From a virus, in the IMG/VR virus record IMGVR_UViG_3300046505_000105, positions 1 through 43,780 of that record: DNA of 43,780 nt; one strand, 5' to 3'. The notes beneath the pieces are model-generated. The model saw only the letters and a list, made by a program, of their open reading frames with translations, had not been told where the DNA came from and made no database searches. A program made the position numbers and the translations under genes. Shown piece by piece: positions 12,747 to 20,677 of this stretch (its first letter is position 1; each line of letters opens with the position of its first letter).

Positions 12747-13409
12747 TTACTTGGTTTGACGGCGCGGCATAGCTCCATCGTTATGCCTCTTGAACACCGT
12801 CACCACGCGGAAGCGATGGTTGGTGCTTTTGACCATCCCGATGACGGCCTCGATTGCGAATTGGTCTTTCCGGTACATCGGAAGCACTTGGTCAAGCCAG
12901 ACGACGTGACAGCCGGGCGTGAGGCGTGCGCCCAGCGCGGCCATGACCTTGTTCCGCTTCACCATCGTCGTTTGGTATCGCTCGCAGTCCTCGACACTGT
13001 ACGGCGGGTCAGCCATCACGAGGTCGTATTCTTCCAGCGGCACACGCGCCAGAGTTTGCGCGTCGTCCACGTAGTCGGGCGCGAGTTCGGGATTCACGTC
13101 CACCGTGTCACCCGGCATCACGGATTTATCCACGCGCCCAGAGAACAGATGCAGCACGCGCTGCTTGTCAGGAAACAGCGCCTTGACGCGCCGGAGGTAG
13201 CCAGCCGGGTAGCCGCCATAGTATTCCGACTTCACTCGGTAGTCGTTGCCCATTATCCACGTCCCCACGATTCGCCCATCACCGCTGATAAAGAGAGATT
13301 CAGGGAAGCCGGTGACGCGATGATAGTTCTCCACACGCTCCGAAAGAGGCATAACAAATTGCGTCAGCGAACCGCCGTTGGGCGTATCAGTTGAAATCGT
13401 GGCGTTCAT
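12747..13409 (-). CDS. DNA methyltransferase (DPPY class, N6-adenine or N4-cytosine)
   Basis: 220 residues. YDLVMADPPYSVEDCERY near residue 130 is the motif IV of amino-group DNA methyltransferases. RVLHLFSGRVDKSVMPGDTV upstream, with an acidic residue in VDVNPEL, fits the AdoMet-binding motif I/II region. There is no restriction endonuclease beside it, so it is an orphan phage enzyme, probably protecting phage DNA or marking it for regulation. Specificity cannot be read. It overlaps the upstream Cys-rich gene by 4 nt. The only recognisable enzyme of the accessory block. Confidence 0.7.
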   Translation of the reverse strand: MNATISTDTPNGGSLTQFVMPLSERVENYHRVTGFPESLFISGDGRIVGTWIMGNDYRVKSEYYGGYPAGYLRRVKALFPDKQRVLHLFSGRVDKSVMPGDTVDVNPELAPDYVDDAQTLARVPLEEYDLVMADPPYSVEDCERYQTTMVKRNKVMAALGARLTPGCHVVWLDQVLPMYRKDQFAIEAVIGMVKSTNHRFRVVTVFKRHNDGAMPRRQTK

Positions 13410-13702
13410 GGTCGGCGGTCGCTGCGCTCGCTGTTCGGCATCTGGGTCTCCAGGAAAGCGACGGTTGCGTCGGCGTTTCGCCGCGCCCCTCGGTTGCGCG
13501 GCGTGCTGGCTATTTGGCGCAGTGTCGTCATTGCCACGCCCAAAGCAGACCGAAGCTGATAGACTTCACGCGGCGTCCAGTCCACACCACGGCACCCGCA
13601 TTCATCGGCGTTGTGGGCAGCGCATTGGCACCCGATGCCCGGAACATATTCGGATGCCGAACAAGTCGCTGCTCCTTCAGTTTTCGATTGGTTATTTGGC
13701 AT
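13406..13702 (-). CDS. Cys-rich small accessory protein
   Basis: 98 residues from ATG 13702 (MPNNQSKTEGAATC), whose start lies inside the end of the upstream gene. A Cys cluster (CQCAAHNADECGC) near residues 25-37 may bind metal. A helix follows (REVYQLRSALGVAMTTLRQI). The frame extends to 13864, but that part is a shadow of the neighbour. Directly upstream of the methyltransferase; function unknown. Confidence 0.5.
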   Translation of the reverse strand: MPNNQSKTEGAATCSASEYVPGIGCQCAAHNADECGCRGVDWTPREVYQLRSALGVAMTTLRQIASTPRNRGARRNADATVAFLETQMPNSERSDRRP

Positions 13703-14228
13703 TTTTATCCTTGTTGGTTGTCGGCGGCTGTCGGTGAGCCGCACTGTTCGCCTTCCGCCGCTCGCCCCCGCTGCGCTGGGGGGCGTCTGGCGTTGGAACC
13801 ATCCGACCGTGATCGTCCACTTGCATTTTGCCGGCGTCTTGTAAAATTGAAAACATGTGGGCATCTATGCGGCCCACATCGCACCAGAACCGACCTCGTA
13901 AATGTAAAATCACCACATCTTCAAGCGTGCTCTTATTTGGGTGTGCGGCTGCCATTCCCGCGAGCGTGAAGATTTCTTCCGCATATTCCGGGTCATCGTG
14001 TAGGGCCGCTGTGGCGTAGGCTCCAAGCGCCGGGGCTGCATATTTGTCTTTGAGCCTGATGACAAAGAAATCGGTTTCCGGTGTTCCGCCGAAGTCCAGC
14101 AGTCCGGCGTCCTTGAGTTTTTGGGCGCACTCTTGCATTTCGGGCGTGAATGGTTGTGCTTGACGCCGCAGCTTCAGTAGAGCGTATTTGCCGCGTCCTT
14201 CGGGATTGATGTTTCTATCGAGTTTCAT
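13692..14228 (-). CDS. Conserved-looking accessory protein (unknown)
   Basis: 178 residues from ATG 14228 (MKLDRNINPEGRGKYALLKL). The N-terminus resembles phage-encoded hypothetical proteins with the phrase LDRNINPEGRGKYAL. The middle (ETDFFVIRLKDKYAAPALGA ... EYAEEIFTLAGMAA) looks like a compact alpha/beta domain, and the C-terminus is disordered. No catalytic residues stand out. ATG 14243 is an alternative start. Confidence 0.55.
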   Translation of the reverse strand: MKLDRNINPEGRGKYALLKLRRQAQPFTPEMQECAQKLKDAGLLDFGGTPETDFFVIRLKDKYAAPALGAYATAALHDDPEYAEEIFTLAGMAAAHPNKSTLEDVVILHLRGRFWCDVGRIDAHMFSILQDAGKMQVDDHGRMVPTPDAPQRSGGERRKANSAAHRQPPTTNKDKNAK

Positions 14229-14241
14229 GGTCGTGCTTAAC

Positions 14242-14307
14242 AATTCGCCGAAGCCAACAGCGAGTGTTCCTGCTGGTTTCGAGCTTGGTTATTATTTTTA
14301 CGGTTCA
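14242..14307 (-). CDS. Possible 21-residue ORF in a small gap
   Basis: MNRKNNNQARNQQEHSLLAS-type peptide ending 14 bases before the next ATG, preceded by a weak purine-rich stretch. It may be a leader or chance ORF. It is listed because it fills the only gap in this block. Confidence 0.2.
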
Positions 14308-14347
14308 TTTTGTTTCGGAGCGTTGCCGCCACTCGCTGCGGCTTGGC

Positions 14348-14596
14348 TCAATCGTTCGGCGGCAGTTGCGAGTAGCGCTTCACGAAGTCCTCATGCGGGA
14401 TTTGCTTCGAGTAGTCATACCAGTGTCCACCGTATCGTTCTTGCCACGCGACCATGACATGCGTGAGCCGGTATCGCCGCCAGAGGTTTGTGTTGTTCGC
14501 CGAACCATGCGCTGCACGAGAATCGCCCTTGCGCTGGGCGGTTCGTGGGGTCTTAGCTTCGGCTGGCCGTTTCGATTTTCGAGAGTTTGTTTTCAT
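14348..14596 (-). CDS. Small accessory protein (unknown)
   Basis: 82 residues. A basic, disordered N-terminus (MKTNSRKSKRPAEAKTPRTA) is followed by a compact aromatic C-terminal segment (WRRYRLTHVMVAWQERYGGH). First gene of the accessory block. Its start is preceded by GTAAAAATG, the same A-rich, SD-poor context as its neighbours. No family recognised. Confidence 0.5.
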   Translation of the reverse strand: MKTNSRKSKRPAEAKTPRTAQRKGDSRAAHGSANNTNLWRRYRLTHVMVAWQERYGGHWYDYSKQIPHEDFVKRYSQLPPND

Positions 14597-14634
14597 TTTT
14601 ACGGGCGATCTGTGAGCTTACTGTTCGTCATACG

Positions 14635-14877
14635 TCACCCTGTCGGCACCAGCCCCGCTGCGCAAGCCACCCTCACCGCCTGCGTGTCCGCCTGGATGTC
14701 CAGCCGCCGATAAATGTTTTCGATGTGCGTCTTCAGCGTTCCCTGGCTTATTCCCAATTCCCCGGCAATCACCTTGCGCGGTTTGCACGCGGCTATCTTC
14801 ACCAGCACCTGCCGCTGCCGCGGTGTCAAATGCCCCACCGCTTTGCGGCAATCCGTCCTGGTATAAGCCCCAGTCAT
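14635..14877 (-). CDS. Stand-alone LuxR/GerE-type HTH regulator
   Basis: 80 residues from ATG 14877. LTPRQRQVLVKIAACKPRKV followed by IAGELGISQGTLKTHIENIY and RRLDI is a complete GerE helix-turn-helix, including the conserved TVKTHxxNIYxKL-like recognition region. There is no receiver or ligand domain, so it should be constitutively DNA-binding unless partnered. It sits between the portal-side small genes and the accessory block and may control that block. The reversed heptamer CTGCTTTTGCTTATG forms its start context. The frame upstream of 14877 is repeat sequence, so the longer start is rejected. Confidence 0.75.
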   Translation of the reverse strand: MTGAYTRTDCRKAVGHLTPRQRQVLVKIAACKPRKVIAGELGISQGTLKTHIENIYRRLDIQADTQAVRVACAAGLVPTG

Positions 14878-14878
14878 A

Positions 14879-14992
14879 AGCAAAAGCAGAGAGTGGAAAT
14901 TAGAAAGTAGAAATAAAAAGCCGCTCTTCTGCGCCCATTTCCGCTTTCCCAATTTCTGTTTTCTGCTTTATTTTTCATTTCTGCTTTTCCGC
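14879..14992 (-). repeat. Heptamer A tract, intergenic and 3' coding
   Basis: AAAGCAG, AAAGTAG and degenerate units fill the gap between the LuxR-type gene and gene 14975-15358, and encode the last residues (EKQK) of the latter. Confidence 0.7.
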
Positions 14993-15358
14993 TTGCCGCG
15001 CCCGCCGCGCCATTTCCGCTTTCAGCCGGGTCCGCGTGCTTTCCACCTGCTGCACAAACTCCAGCACCCCAGCGGCGCGGTCGCAAAAACGGGCCCGCTC
15101 CTCTCCGCGCGCGCCCAGCCCCGCCGCCGTGTTGTTTTCAAACACCACAAACGCGTGATCCATTAGCGCCCGATACATCGGGTCCCCCTCCGGCGTCTGC
15201 GCCAGCGTGCGGTCGTTTCCCTCCAGGTCCGGCAACGGCCGCTCGGGGAGCGCCGTAGCGGCGGCGCCCTCGCCGCCGTTCCCTGCTGTACGCCCCAGAA
15301 ATATCCGCGCCGCTCCTTCGCACATCTTCGCCCACGTTGTCTTTTGTTTTTGACTCAT
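14975..15358 (-). CDS. Small helical protein near portal (unknown)
   Basis: 127 residues from ATG 15358 (MSQKQKTTWAKMCEGAARIF). It overlaps the upstream stop by 4 nt. A type B palindrome is translated near residue 28 (GNGGEGAAATALPE). The rest is helical (DPMYRALMDHAFVVFENN ... LEFVQQVESTRTRLKAEMAR). Position between portal and scaffold suggests a virion assembly accessory protein. Not recognised. Confidence 0.55.
   Translation of the reverse strand: MSQKQKTTWAKMCEGAARIFLGRTAGNGGEGAAATALPERPLPDLEGNDRTLAQTPEGDPMYRALMDHAFVVFENNTAAGLGARGEERARFCDRAAGVLEFVQQVESTRTRLKAEMARRARQAEKQK
15254..15278. repeat. GC palindrome B, copy 15
   Basis: GTAGC-GGCGGCG-CCCT-CGCCGCC, in frame in gene 14975-15358. 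Confidence 0.85.
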
Positions 15359-15600
15359 AATAGTTCCTTTTGCTTTTGCGGTGGCCACGGATTTTGCTCC
15401 AGCCACCAATCCTCAATTTCCACCTCGTGCGTGGCGGCGGCGACCCCGCCGCCGTCGGCTGCAGTTGCCCGCGGCGCCGGCCATTTCATCGTCCGCCGGC
15501 ACACGCTCCGTGGTATCCACAACCGGCTGCCGGCGTCGTTCTCATACAGCCGCGCCAGCCCGCTCCTCGCCTGCCGCACAAATTTTAATCTCAGCTCCAT
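15355..15600 (-). CDS. Small protein after portal (unknown)
   Basis: 81 residues. The basic N-terminus (MELRLKFVRQARSGLARLYE) is followed by a diverged type B palindrome (ATAADGGGVAAAT) and a Trp-rich end (EDWWLEQNPWPPQKQKE). It begins 29 bases after the portal stop and overlaps the next gene by 4 nt. Probably a small virion or assembly protein; no family recognised. Confidence 0.5.
   Translation of the reverse strand: MELRLKFVRQARSGLARLYENDAGSRLWIPRSVCRRTMKWPAPRATAADGGGVAAATHEVEIEDWWLEQNPWPPQKQKELL
15431..15454. repeat. GC palindrome B, copy 16 (diverged)
   Basis: GTGGCGGCGGCGACCCCGCCGCC-type copy with an altered loop, in frame in gene 15355-15600. Confidence 0.65.
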
Positions 15601-15629
15601 TTCAGTTTTTGTTTGCTACTGACTACTCA

Positions 15630-17885
15630 CTACTGACTGCCCTGGCCAACATCCGCCACCCCCAGCCGCCCCTGCATCTTGCTCAGCACCGTTTCCTGGT
15701 AGCTGTGCTGCAGATTTTCCATGTACGTCTGCCAGTTCTTTGCGTGCGCCTCGCTGTATCCCGGCCCGCCCTTCGTCAGCAGCGCCGAGAACTGCGGGTT
15801 GCCCTGCACCACCTGCTGCGCAAACATCATCTTCATCCGCGCCGTCGGGTCCTTCTCCGTCAGCAGCGGCTTGTTCCCCAGCATGATGTTGTTCACCTCC
15901 TCGCGCGTGTCCTTGAACACCTTCTGCTTCGCCCCCGCCTGGTCCAGCGTCACCTCCTCCGCCAGCGTCGGGTCCAGATAATTCAGCATCAGGTTCACCA
16001 ACTTGCTATGGTCCACCACGCCTCCCGTGTCCGTCTGCAAAATCTCCATCACCTGCTTGAACAGCATCTGCAGCCAGTCCGCGTCCATCGTCCGTACGTC
16101 AAACCACAGCGTCACCCGATGTTTCGCAATCAATTCCGCCGTCAGCAGCGGCTCACGCCCTATCACCGCCGTCAATTCCTCCCGGTCCATGTTCTGATAC
16201 GCCAGCACCGTCAGTTGCCACAGCGCCTCGCCCCACTTCGCCAGCCATCGTGTCACGTACCGTTGCAATCGCGCCTGGCTCCGCGCCGGCACGCTGTCCA
16301 CCCGCGGCAGCCCGTAGTAATCCTCCCCCTCCTTCTTTATTATTTCGTACAGCTTGAACGCCACGTCCGGTTTCGCGCCCGCCGTGAGATTCAGCGGCGT
16401 GTACGCGCCGCCCCCCGTCACGTCGTTTATTATCGCAAACGGTCCGAACTCCGGCGGCAGTTTGCTCGCCTGCGTCCCCTTCTTCACCAGCGGCGGAGTG
16501 TTGCTCAACTGGCTGTTTATAAACAGCATGTCGCGCTGCTGTTTTATTTCCACCTGCTGCGTGTTCACCACGTCGGGCACCCCGCGGCTGTCCCCCGGCC
16601 GCCACCCCGTCACCTCCAGCAGCAGATGTATGAACGGACTATGCTTGTGTCCCAGGTCCAGCAACCAGTGTTTGCCGTAAGCCTTCGCCAACTTGCTCCT
16701 GCCCTTGCCGCCTACCTCCGTTATCTGCCGGCTGAACACCGTGCAGAATATCCCCGGCGCCCCCTCCTCATTCGTTGCCCAGTTGAAACTGTAAATCAGT
16801 TCGATCAGATTCTGGTTTTCATCCGCTTGGTCTTCCACCGTCGTTTCGCTCGGGGTCGCCTTGCCTTTGGTCAACTTTACCGCCGCCACAAAGTCCGGGT
16901 TGTCCCACTGCTCCGCCGCCGCCCGCTCGTCCACCGCCCATTCCGGCAGCATCACGCGCACAAACCCCAGCCGCCCGTATTTCGGATTCGCCGTCGCCTC
17001 AATCGGCATCACAAAATGATACCACGGGCACAGCACCGCCAGCTCCGGGCCTATGCTGCTTTCCTCCGTCGTCTGCCATTCCGCCTCCCCCTTTTCCCGC
17101 AAATCCCGCACCACCCGCCGCGCCTCCTGCTTGTCAAAATCCGGCGCGAACATCCGCAGCAATTCCATCGCCGCCTCCTCCTGTGCCGGGTCCATGATCA
17201 TCTCCACCGCGTTCGCCAGTAGCGGCGTGGGCGTGGCGGCGGCGCCCTCGCCGCCGTCGGGTGAAGGTGGCCGCGGCGCCCCGCCGCCTGCCCGTTGTGC
17301 CATTTGCGCAATCTGCTCCATCGTTATCTTCTGCATCCGTATCTGCGCGTCCCGCCGCCAGGTCGGATGCAATATCGCCCACCCCACCATGCACATGATT
17401 TGCGCCGCCCGTTCCACGTCATCTATCAGCGCCTCCTGCAGCGGCCCATGCGTCAGCCAGCTTATCACCGTCCGCAGCTCCGCCGCCTGCGCCACGTTCA
17501 GCGCCCGCGCCGTCGTCGGGCTTGTCTTCATCCGCGCGTTCCAAAACGCCGTGTAAAACACATCCACCAGGCTGTTGATGATGTCGTCCGCGTGAAAGAT
17601 CCTCGTGTCCGGCGCGCCGTTATAAGGCAACGGTCCCCCCTCCATCCCTTGCGCTTCGTAAATGTCGGCGTGTTTCAACCCATCCGGGCTTTGCGCCGCC
17701 CAGCGCGAGTACCGCACATTCTCCACCTTCGCCAGGCGGTTGTCCGCGTCCGGGTCCTGGCTCCACGCCAGGTCGTATTCTTTTATCAGCGCCTCAATAT
17801 TCGGCTCCTGCGTTGCCCGCGCCAGTTCATCCGGCGCTCCCGGCCCCGTTCTGCTCACCGTCTCATCCGTCTTTTCATTTGCCAT
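15630..17885 (-). CDS. Portal protein
   Basis: 751 residues, large like podovirus-type portals. The N-terminal part (NIEALIKEYDLAWSQDPDAD ... RIFHADDIINSLVDVFYTAF), the central part with receptor-like strands and a long C-terminal helical tail (EKDPTARMKMMFAQQVVQGN) match portal architecture. The gene follows the terminase at one remove. It would form the dodecameric DNA channel at the capsid vertex. Two type B palindromes interrupt it near residues 200-218 (AGGGAPRPP, GGEGAAATPT), presumably in a surface loop. GAAAGGA lies 7 bases before the ATG. Its C-terminus (GRLGVADVGQGSQ) is unrelated to repeats. Confidence 0.7.
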   Translation of the reverse strand: MANEKTDETVSRTGPGAPDELARATQEPNIEALIKEYDLAWSQDPDADNRLAKVENVRYSRWAAQSPDGLKHADIYEAQGMEGGPLPYNGAPDTRIFHADDIINSLVDVFYTAFWNARMKTSPTTARALNVAQAAELRTVISWLTHGPLQEALIDDVERAAQIMCMVGWAILHPTWRRDAQIRMQKITMEQIAQMAQRAGGGAPRPPSPDGGEGAAATPTPLLANAVEMIMDPAQEEAAMELLRMFAPDFDKQEARRVVRDLREKGEAEWQTTEESSIGPELAVLCPWYHFVMPIEATANPKYGRLGFVRVMLPEWAVDERAAAEQWDNPDFVAAVKLTKGKATPSETTVEDQADENQNLIELIYSFNWATNEEGAPGIFCTVFSRQITEVGGKGRSKLAKAYGKHWLLDLGHKHSPFIHLLLEVTGWRPGDSRGVPDVVNTQQVEIKQQRDMLFINSQLSNTPPLVKKGTQASKLPPEFGPFAIINDVTGGGAYTPLNLTAGAKPDVAFKLYEIIKKEGEDYYGLPRVDSVPARSQARLQRYVTRWLAKWGEALWQLTVLAYQNMDREELTAVIGREPLLTAELIAKHRVTLWFDVRTMDADWLQMLFKQVMEILQTDTGGVVDHSKLVNLMLNYLDPTLAEEVTLDQAGAKQKVFKDTREEVNNIMLGNKPLLTEKDPTARMKMMFAQQVVQGNPQFSALLTKGGPGYSEAHAKNWQTYMENLQHSYQETVLSKMQGRLGVADVGQGSQ
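17232..17288. repeat. GC palindrome B, copies 17-18
   Basis: Two copies 35 bases apart inside the portal gene. One is read as GGEGAAAT and the other, one base shorter in its loop, as GGGAPRPP. Confidence 0.8.
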
Positions 17886-17898
17886 AATTTTCCTTTCG

Positions 17899-18066
17899 TC
17901 ATAGCCGCGTCCCGTCAGAGCGCGGCAAATCCAGATTTTCCAAAATCTCTTCGCGGGCGACCTTCACGGCGCCGTCCTGAATCACACACCCAAAAATCAA
18001 CTTGAGCAAATCCCACCAGGACAGGTGGCAATGGTCACAAGCAAAAGCTGAATTTTGAAATTTCAT
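17899..18066 (-). CDS. 55-residue CxxC protein before portal
   Basis: ATG 18064-18066 overlaps the stop of the nucleotidyltransferase gene (ATGA), and the frame ends with TGA at 17899, 13 bases before the portal ATG. The protein starts MKFQNSAFACDHCHLSWWDL and continues as one helix-forming segment (VAREEILENLDLP). CDHC may be half of a zinc site. The exact overlap and spacing support a real gene. Function unknown. Confidence 0.6.
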   Translation of the reverse strand: MKFQNSAFACDHCHLSWWDLLKLIFGCVIQDGAVKVAREEILENLDLPRSDGTRL

Positions 18067-18641
18067 CGCTCCTCCGGCGGCAGGGCCTTCAGCCCCACAA
18101 ACTCAAACACCTCCGCCTCGCTTTTCATCGCGTGCAACTCCACCGGCCCGTCCTTTGATGCAAACCCAGGACTGTACGGATGCCACTGCCACCCGCGCGC
18201 CAGCGCCGCCTTGCAGATCGCCACGTTGCTTTCCTTCGGCCCGGTCCGGCACACGAGGTAATTCCACCAGTTCGCCTTCGTCGCCTCAAAAAAATCCACC
18301 GGGATCCCCGTCGGCACGTGTGTCGCCAGCTTGATGCGTCCCCCCCATGTTTTGCGCCCCAGACTGTTCAACCGCGGCACGAGCATCTTCTGCCGCGCCA
18401 TCTGGTCCAGCCAGTCGTCCACCGCGTTTACCGGCGTGCCAAACATTTCGTCCGGCAGCCGCCGCGAACCAATCACCGGCACGTACAAAATTTCAATGTC
18501 GCCCACCAGCGCCTTGCGCCGGCGCACGCTTCCGGCCGCGCACAGGTAGCCCGCGCCGCACAGCGCCTCCATCGCGCCGGTGATTTCCGCCGCCACCCCC
18601 GCCGCCTCCGGCCACGGATATTTTGTTTTCTCAGTTCCCAT
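18063..18641 (-). CDS. Minimal pol-beta-like (PolX) nucleotidyltransferase
   Basis: 192 residues. The pol-beta superfamily signature is clear: GYLCAAGSVRRRKALVGDIE, with Gly37-Ser38, Arg40-Arg41 and Asp48/Glu50 (DxE instead of the usual DxD). A third acidic residue is Asp116 in IPVDFFEA. A short helical N-terminus replaces the HhH domain of full PolX enzymes. It may add or repair nucleotides at ends, gaps or RNA. It lies between terminase and a small CxxC gene, so a role around packaging-linked DNA repair is a guess. AAAGCAGAAATTTATG forms the start context. Whether the Glu substitution keeps activity is not known. Confidence 0.7.
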   Translation of the reverse strand: MGTEKTKYPWPEAAGVAAEITGAMEALCGAGYLCAAGSVRRRKALVGDIEILYVPVIGSRRLPDEMFGTPVNAVDDWLDQMARQKMLVPRLNSLGRKTWGGRIKLATHVPTGIPVDFFEATKANWWNYLVCRTGPKESNVAICKAALARGWQWHPYSPGFASKDGPVELHAMKSEAEVFEFVGLKALPPEER

Positions 18642-18662
18642 AAATTTCTGCTTTCTACTGTC

Positions 18663-18700
18663 CCCCTGTGCAGTAATTCCCTGTCCCCTACTGCACGGGG
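18663..18700 (-). repeat. Hairpin repeat C, copy 6 (GCAG variant)
   Basis: Same covarying GTGCAGTA / TACTGCAC arms as copy 4. It fills the short gap between terminase and the nucleotidyltransferase gene. Confidence 0.85.
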
Positions 18701-18718
18701 TGAACCAATTTCTGCTTT

Positions 18719-20677
18719 TTACCTCGCTCCCCAGCCCCGGCCGCCCACGACCTCCGGGATTCCTGGATCCATGAAATACGCCGGCACATCAAAGTCATAC
18801 CGCGTCGCGTCACAGCCGTCTTTTGCCGGATGGTCCGGCGTCCCGTCCCACATCTGCCAGCAGCGCAGCGTGTTCTTGCAGCGGTCGCTTATGTACAAGT
18901 GCGGCTCGTTCTCCGGCGTCAATCCGTGCGGCAGAAACTTCCCCAACGCCACATTCGCCTCCGCCTGTTCCGCGTTGTACGCCAGCAAATCCTTTATCTT
19001 GTCAATGTCCAGCTTCACCGTCTGCCGTATCTGTGCCGGCAAAAACTGCATCGGCGCGTAATCCATCTCCGCCGGCTGCGCCCGGTCTTCCTGGCTGAAC
19101 AATTCAAACAACGTCACCGCCCCCTCCTGCGCCGCCGCCGCCGTCGCAAACGCCCGCGGGTCACCCTTGCGCCAGATCGGCGTCTGCCCGTGCTCGCGCT
19201 CGCGCTCCCGGAATTTCTTCTTGTAATCCCGTATCCCCAGCTTCGCAAACAGCCGTTGCCCTTCCCCCGCCTTTCCGTCTATCGTCACCCACTCGCCCTC
19301 CTCCATCCTCGGAAACTCGTCAATGATGTACTGCCGCTGCAGTCGGTCCACGCCCTTCCATTGCGCGAAGTAACTCCGCGCCGTCACCGGGTCCGCCGCC
19401 ATGTACGTCGTCAGCTCGCCCGCCTTCAGCATCTTCTCTATCCGCTCGTGCGGTATCACGTGCACCGTCGGGTCCAGGTTCGCCAGCTGGCAGCCCGTCG
19501 TTTTCTCCGTCCAACCAAACAGCCGCACCAGCGCCTCCTCCCGCCCCTTGCCCGTGCACGCCATGAACAAGTCCGGCACCGCCGGGTTGGCCACGTTGCG
19601 CGGCAGAAACGGGTTCCAATGCGTCCACGTAAAAATCACCCCATGCTCATGGTTCAGCGGCTGCATGATAAACGGCATGTGCCCCGGCGGGCACCCCTTC
19701 ACGTAGCTCTCCGTCAGCTTCAGTTCCGGCAGCACTATCGCCGGGTTCACTCCCCCCTCTTTGCCGTGGAACCAGTCCCACTGCATCGGCAGACTCTTGA
19801 GCACCCGCGCCCCCTCCAGCGCCCGCGCGCACACCAGCGTAAATCCCTCCAGGCTCGTGAACGTCAGCAGCACAATCCCCGCGCGTTTCCGCGCGCGATA
19901 AATCAGCGTGTCCACCAGCGCTATCGGCGCCGGCTCGTCGAACCACACAAAGTCATATTCCGGCCCCTCAAAACTGTTCGGGTCCCGCATGTACTGCGCC
20001 ACCGTCTTGAAACTGCACTCGCTCTGGTTGGGCAGCATGAAATTCAACTCCGTAAATCCGCCGATCGGCGTGTAGTTTATCTTGATCACCTTGTGCCGCG
20101 CCTTCTTCGCCTGCATGTTCCACGCCCGCGCGTGCGTCGGCAGGTATTTGTACACGCTCCGCTGCTGATAATGAATGCTCGCGTCCTCGTTCGTCGCCAC
20201 GCACAGCACCCGCCGGCCCCGTTCCGCCGTCAAAATCTCCGCCGTAAACTTCCCGCCCATCTCCGTCTTGCCGCTCCCGTTCGCCCCCAGGTTAAAAATC
20301 ACCTTCTTCTGCTTCATCAAATGCCGGGCCTCGGCCCAGCACGGCAAATCCGGCGCATGGTTCAGCGGATCCTCCGCCGCCTGCCGCACCATCTCCTCGT
20401 GCCGCTCCCAATAATTCAGCACGTTGCTGTAGCCATCACTCTGCGTCCGCGCAAAATCCAGTTGCCGCGCCGTCAGTGGCGGGCAAACCCGGTCCACCAG
20501 CGGATGCCGCGTCCACTGTAGCGGCGGCGCCCCGCCGCCGGGTTGCCCGCCGTTCGTAGCGGCGGCGCCCCCGCCGCCGGGTTGCCCGCCGTTCGTAGCG
20601 GCGGCGCCCCCGCCGCCGGGTTGCCCGCCGTTCGTAGCGGCGGCGCCCCCGCCGCCGGGTTGGAGTTCACGCTTCAT
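18719..20677 (-). CDS. terL: Terminase large subunit
   Basis: 652 residues from ATG 20677, which overlaps the stop of the preceding small gene (ATGA). The ATPase domain has Walker A FNLGANGSGKTEMGG near residue 130 and Walker B DFVWFDEP near 244. A motif III-like LLTFTS follows, and the C-terminal part should hold the RNase H-like nuclease. It drives DNA packaging into the procapsid through the portal. The N-terminus is unusual: three tandem GGNQPGGGGAAAT units plus a GGGAPPL unit, from a 39-bp repeat built on a type B palindrome. The catalytic core begins only near residue 60. The frame extends upstream to 20995 but that is a shadow. Confidence 0.85.
   Translation of the reverse strand: MKRELQPGGGGAAATNGGQPGGGGAAATNGGQPGGGGAAATNGGQPGGGAPPLQWTRHPLVDRVCPPLTARQLDFARTQSDGYSNVLNYWERHEEMVRQAAEDPLNHAPDLPCWAEARHLMKQKKVIFNLGANGSGKTEMGGKFTAEILTAERGRRVLCVATNEDASIHYQQRSVYKYLPTHARAWNMQAKKARHKVIKINYTPIGGFTELNFMLPNQSECSFKTVAQYMRDPNSFEGPEYDFVWFDEPAPIALVDTLIYRARKRAGIVLLTFTSLEGFTLVCARALEGARVLKSLPMQWDWFHGKEGGVNPAIVLPELKLTESYVKGCPPGHMPFIMQPLNHEHGVIFTWTHWNPFLPRNVANPAVPDLFMACTGKGREEALVRLFGWTEKTTGCQLANLDPTVHVIPHERIEKMLKAGELTTYMAADPVTARSYFAQWKGVDRLQRQYIIDEFPRMEEGEWVTIDGKAGEGQRLFAKLGIRDYKKKFREREREHGQTPIWRKGDPRAFATAAAAQEGAVTLFELFSQEDRAQPAEMDYAPMQFLPAQIRQTVKLDIDKIKDLLAYNAEQAEANVALGKFLPHGLTPENEPHLYISDRCKNTLRCWQMWDGTPDHPAKDGCDATRYDFDVPAYFMDPGIPEVVGGRGWGAR
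20518..20657. repeat. GC palindrome B, copies 19-22 with 39-bp tandem array
   Basis: Four palindromes. Three lie in a 39-bp direct tandem repeat (starts 20556, 20595, 20634) with essentially identical units; the fourth (20518) is one base shorter. They encode the TerL N-terminal extension. A 39-bp unit keeps the frame. Confidence 0.9.

Noticed and set aside
11434-14596. Integron-like cassette array, suggested by many small ORFs and GCCGAAC/TTAACAATTC-like pieces
   Set aside because: Genes overlap by 4-11 nt or are separated by a few bases, leaving no room for attC sites, and I could not find paired inverse-core sites or an integron integrase.
15381-17222. Long plus-strand ORF opposite the portal gene
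   Set aside because: It is a His/Arg/Gln-rich translation of the antisense strand of a GC-rich real gene, with no motif or plausible start. The same applies to plus-strand ORFs at 8514-9923, 18830-20521, 21531-22466, 30029-31189 and 36155-37282.
20541-20660. CRISPR-like array
   Set aside because: The 39-bp units are direct tandem repeats without variable spacers, and they are translated in frame in the terminase.
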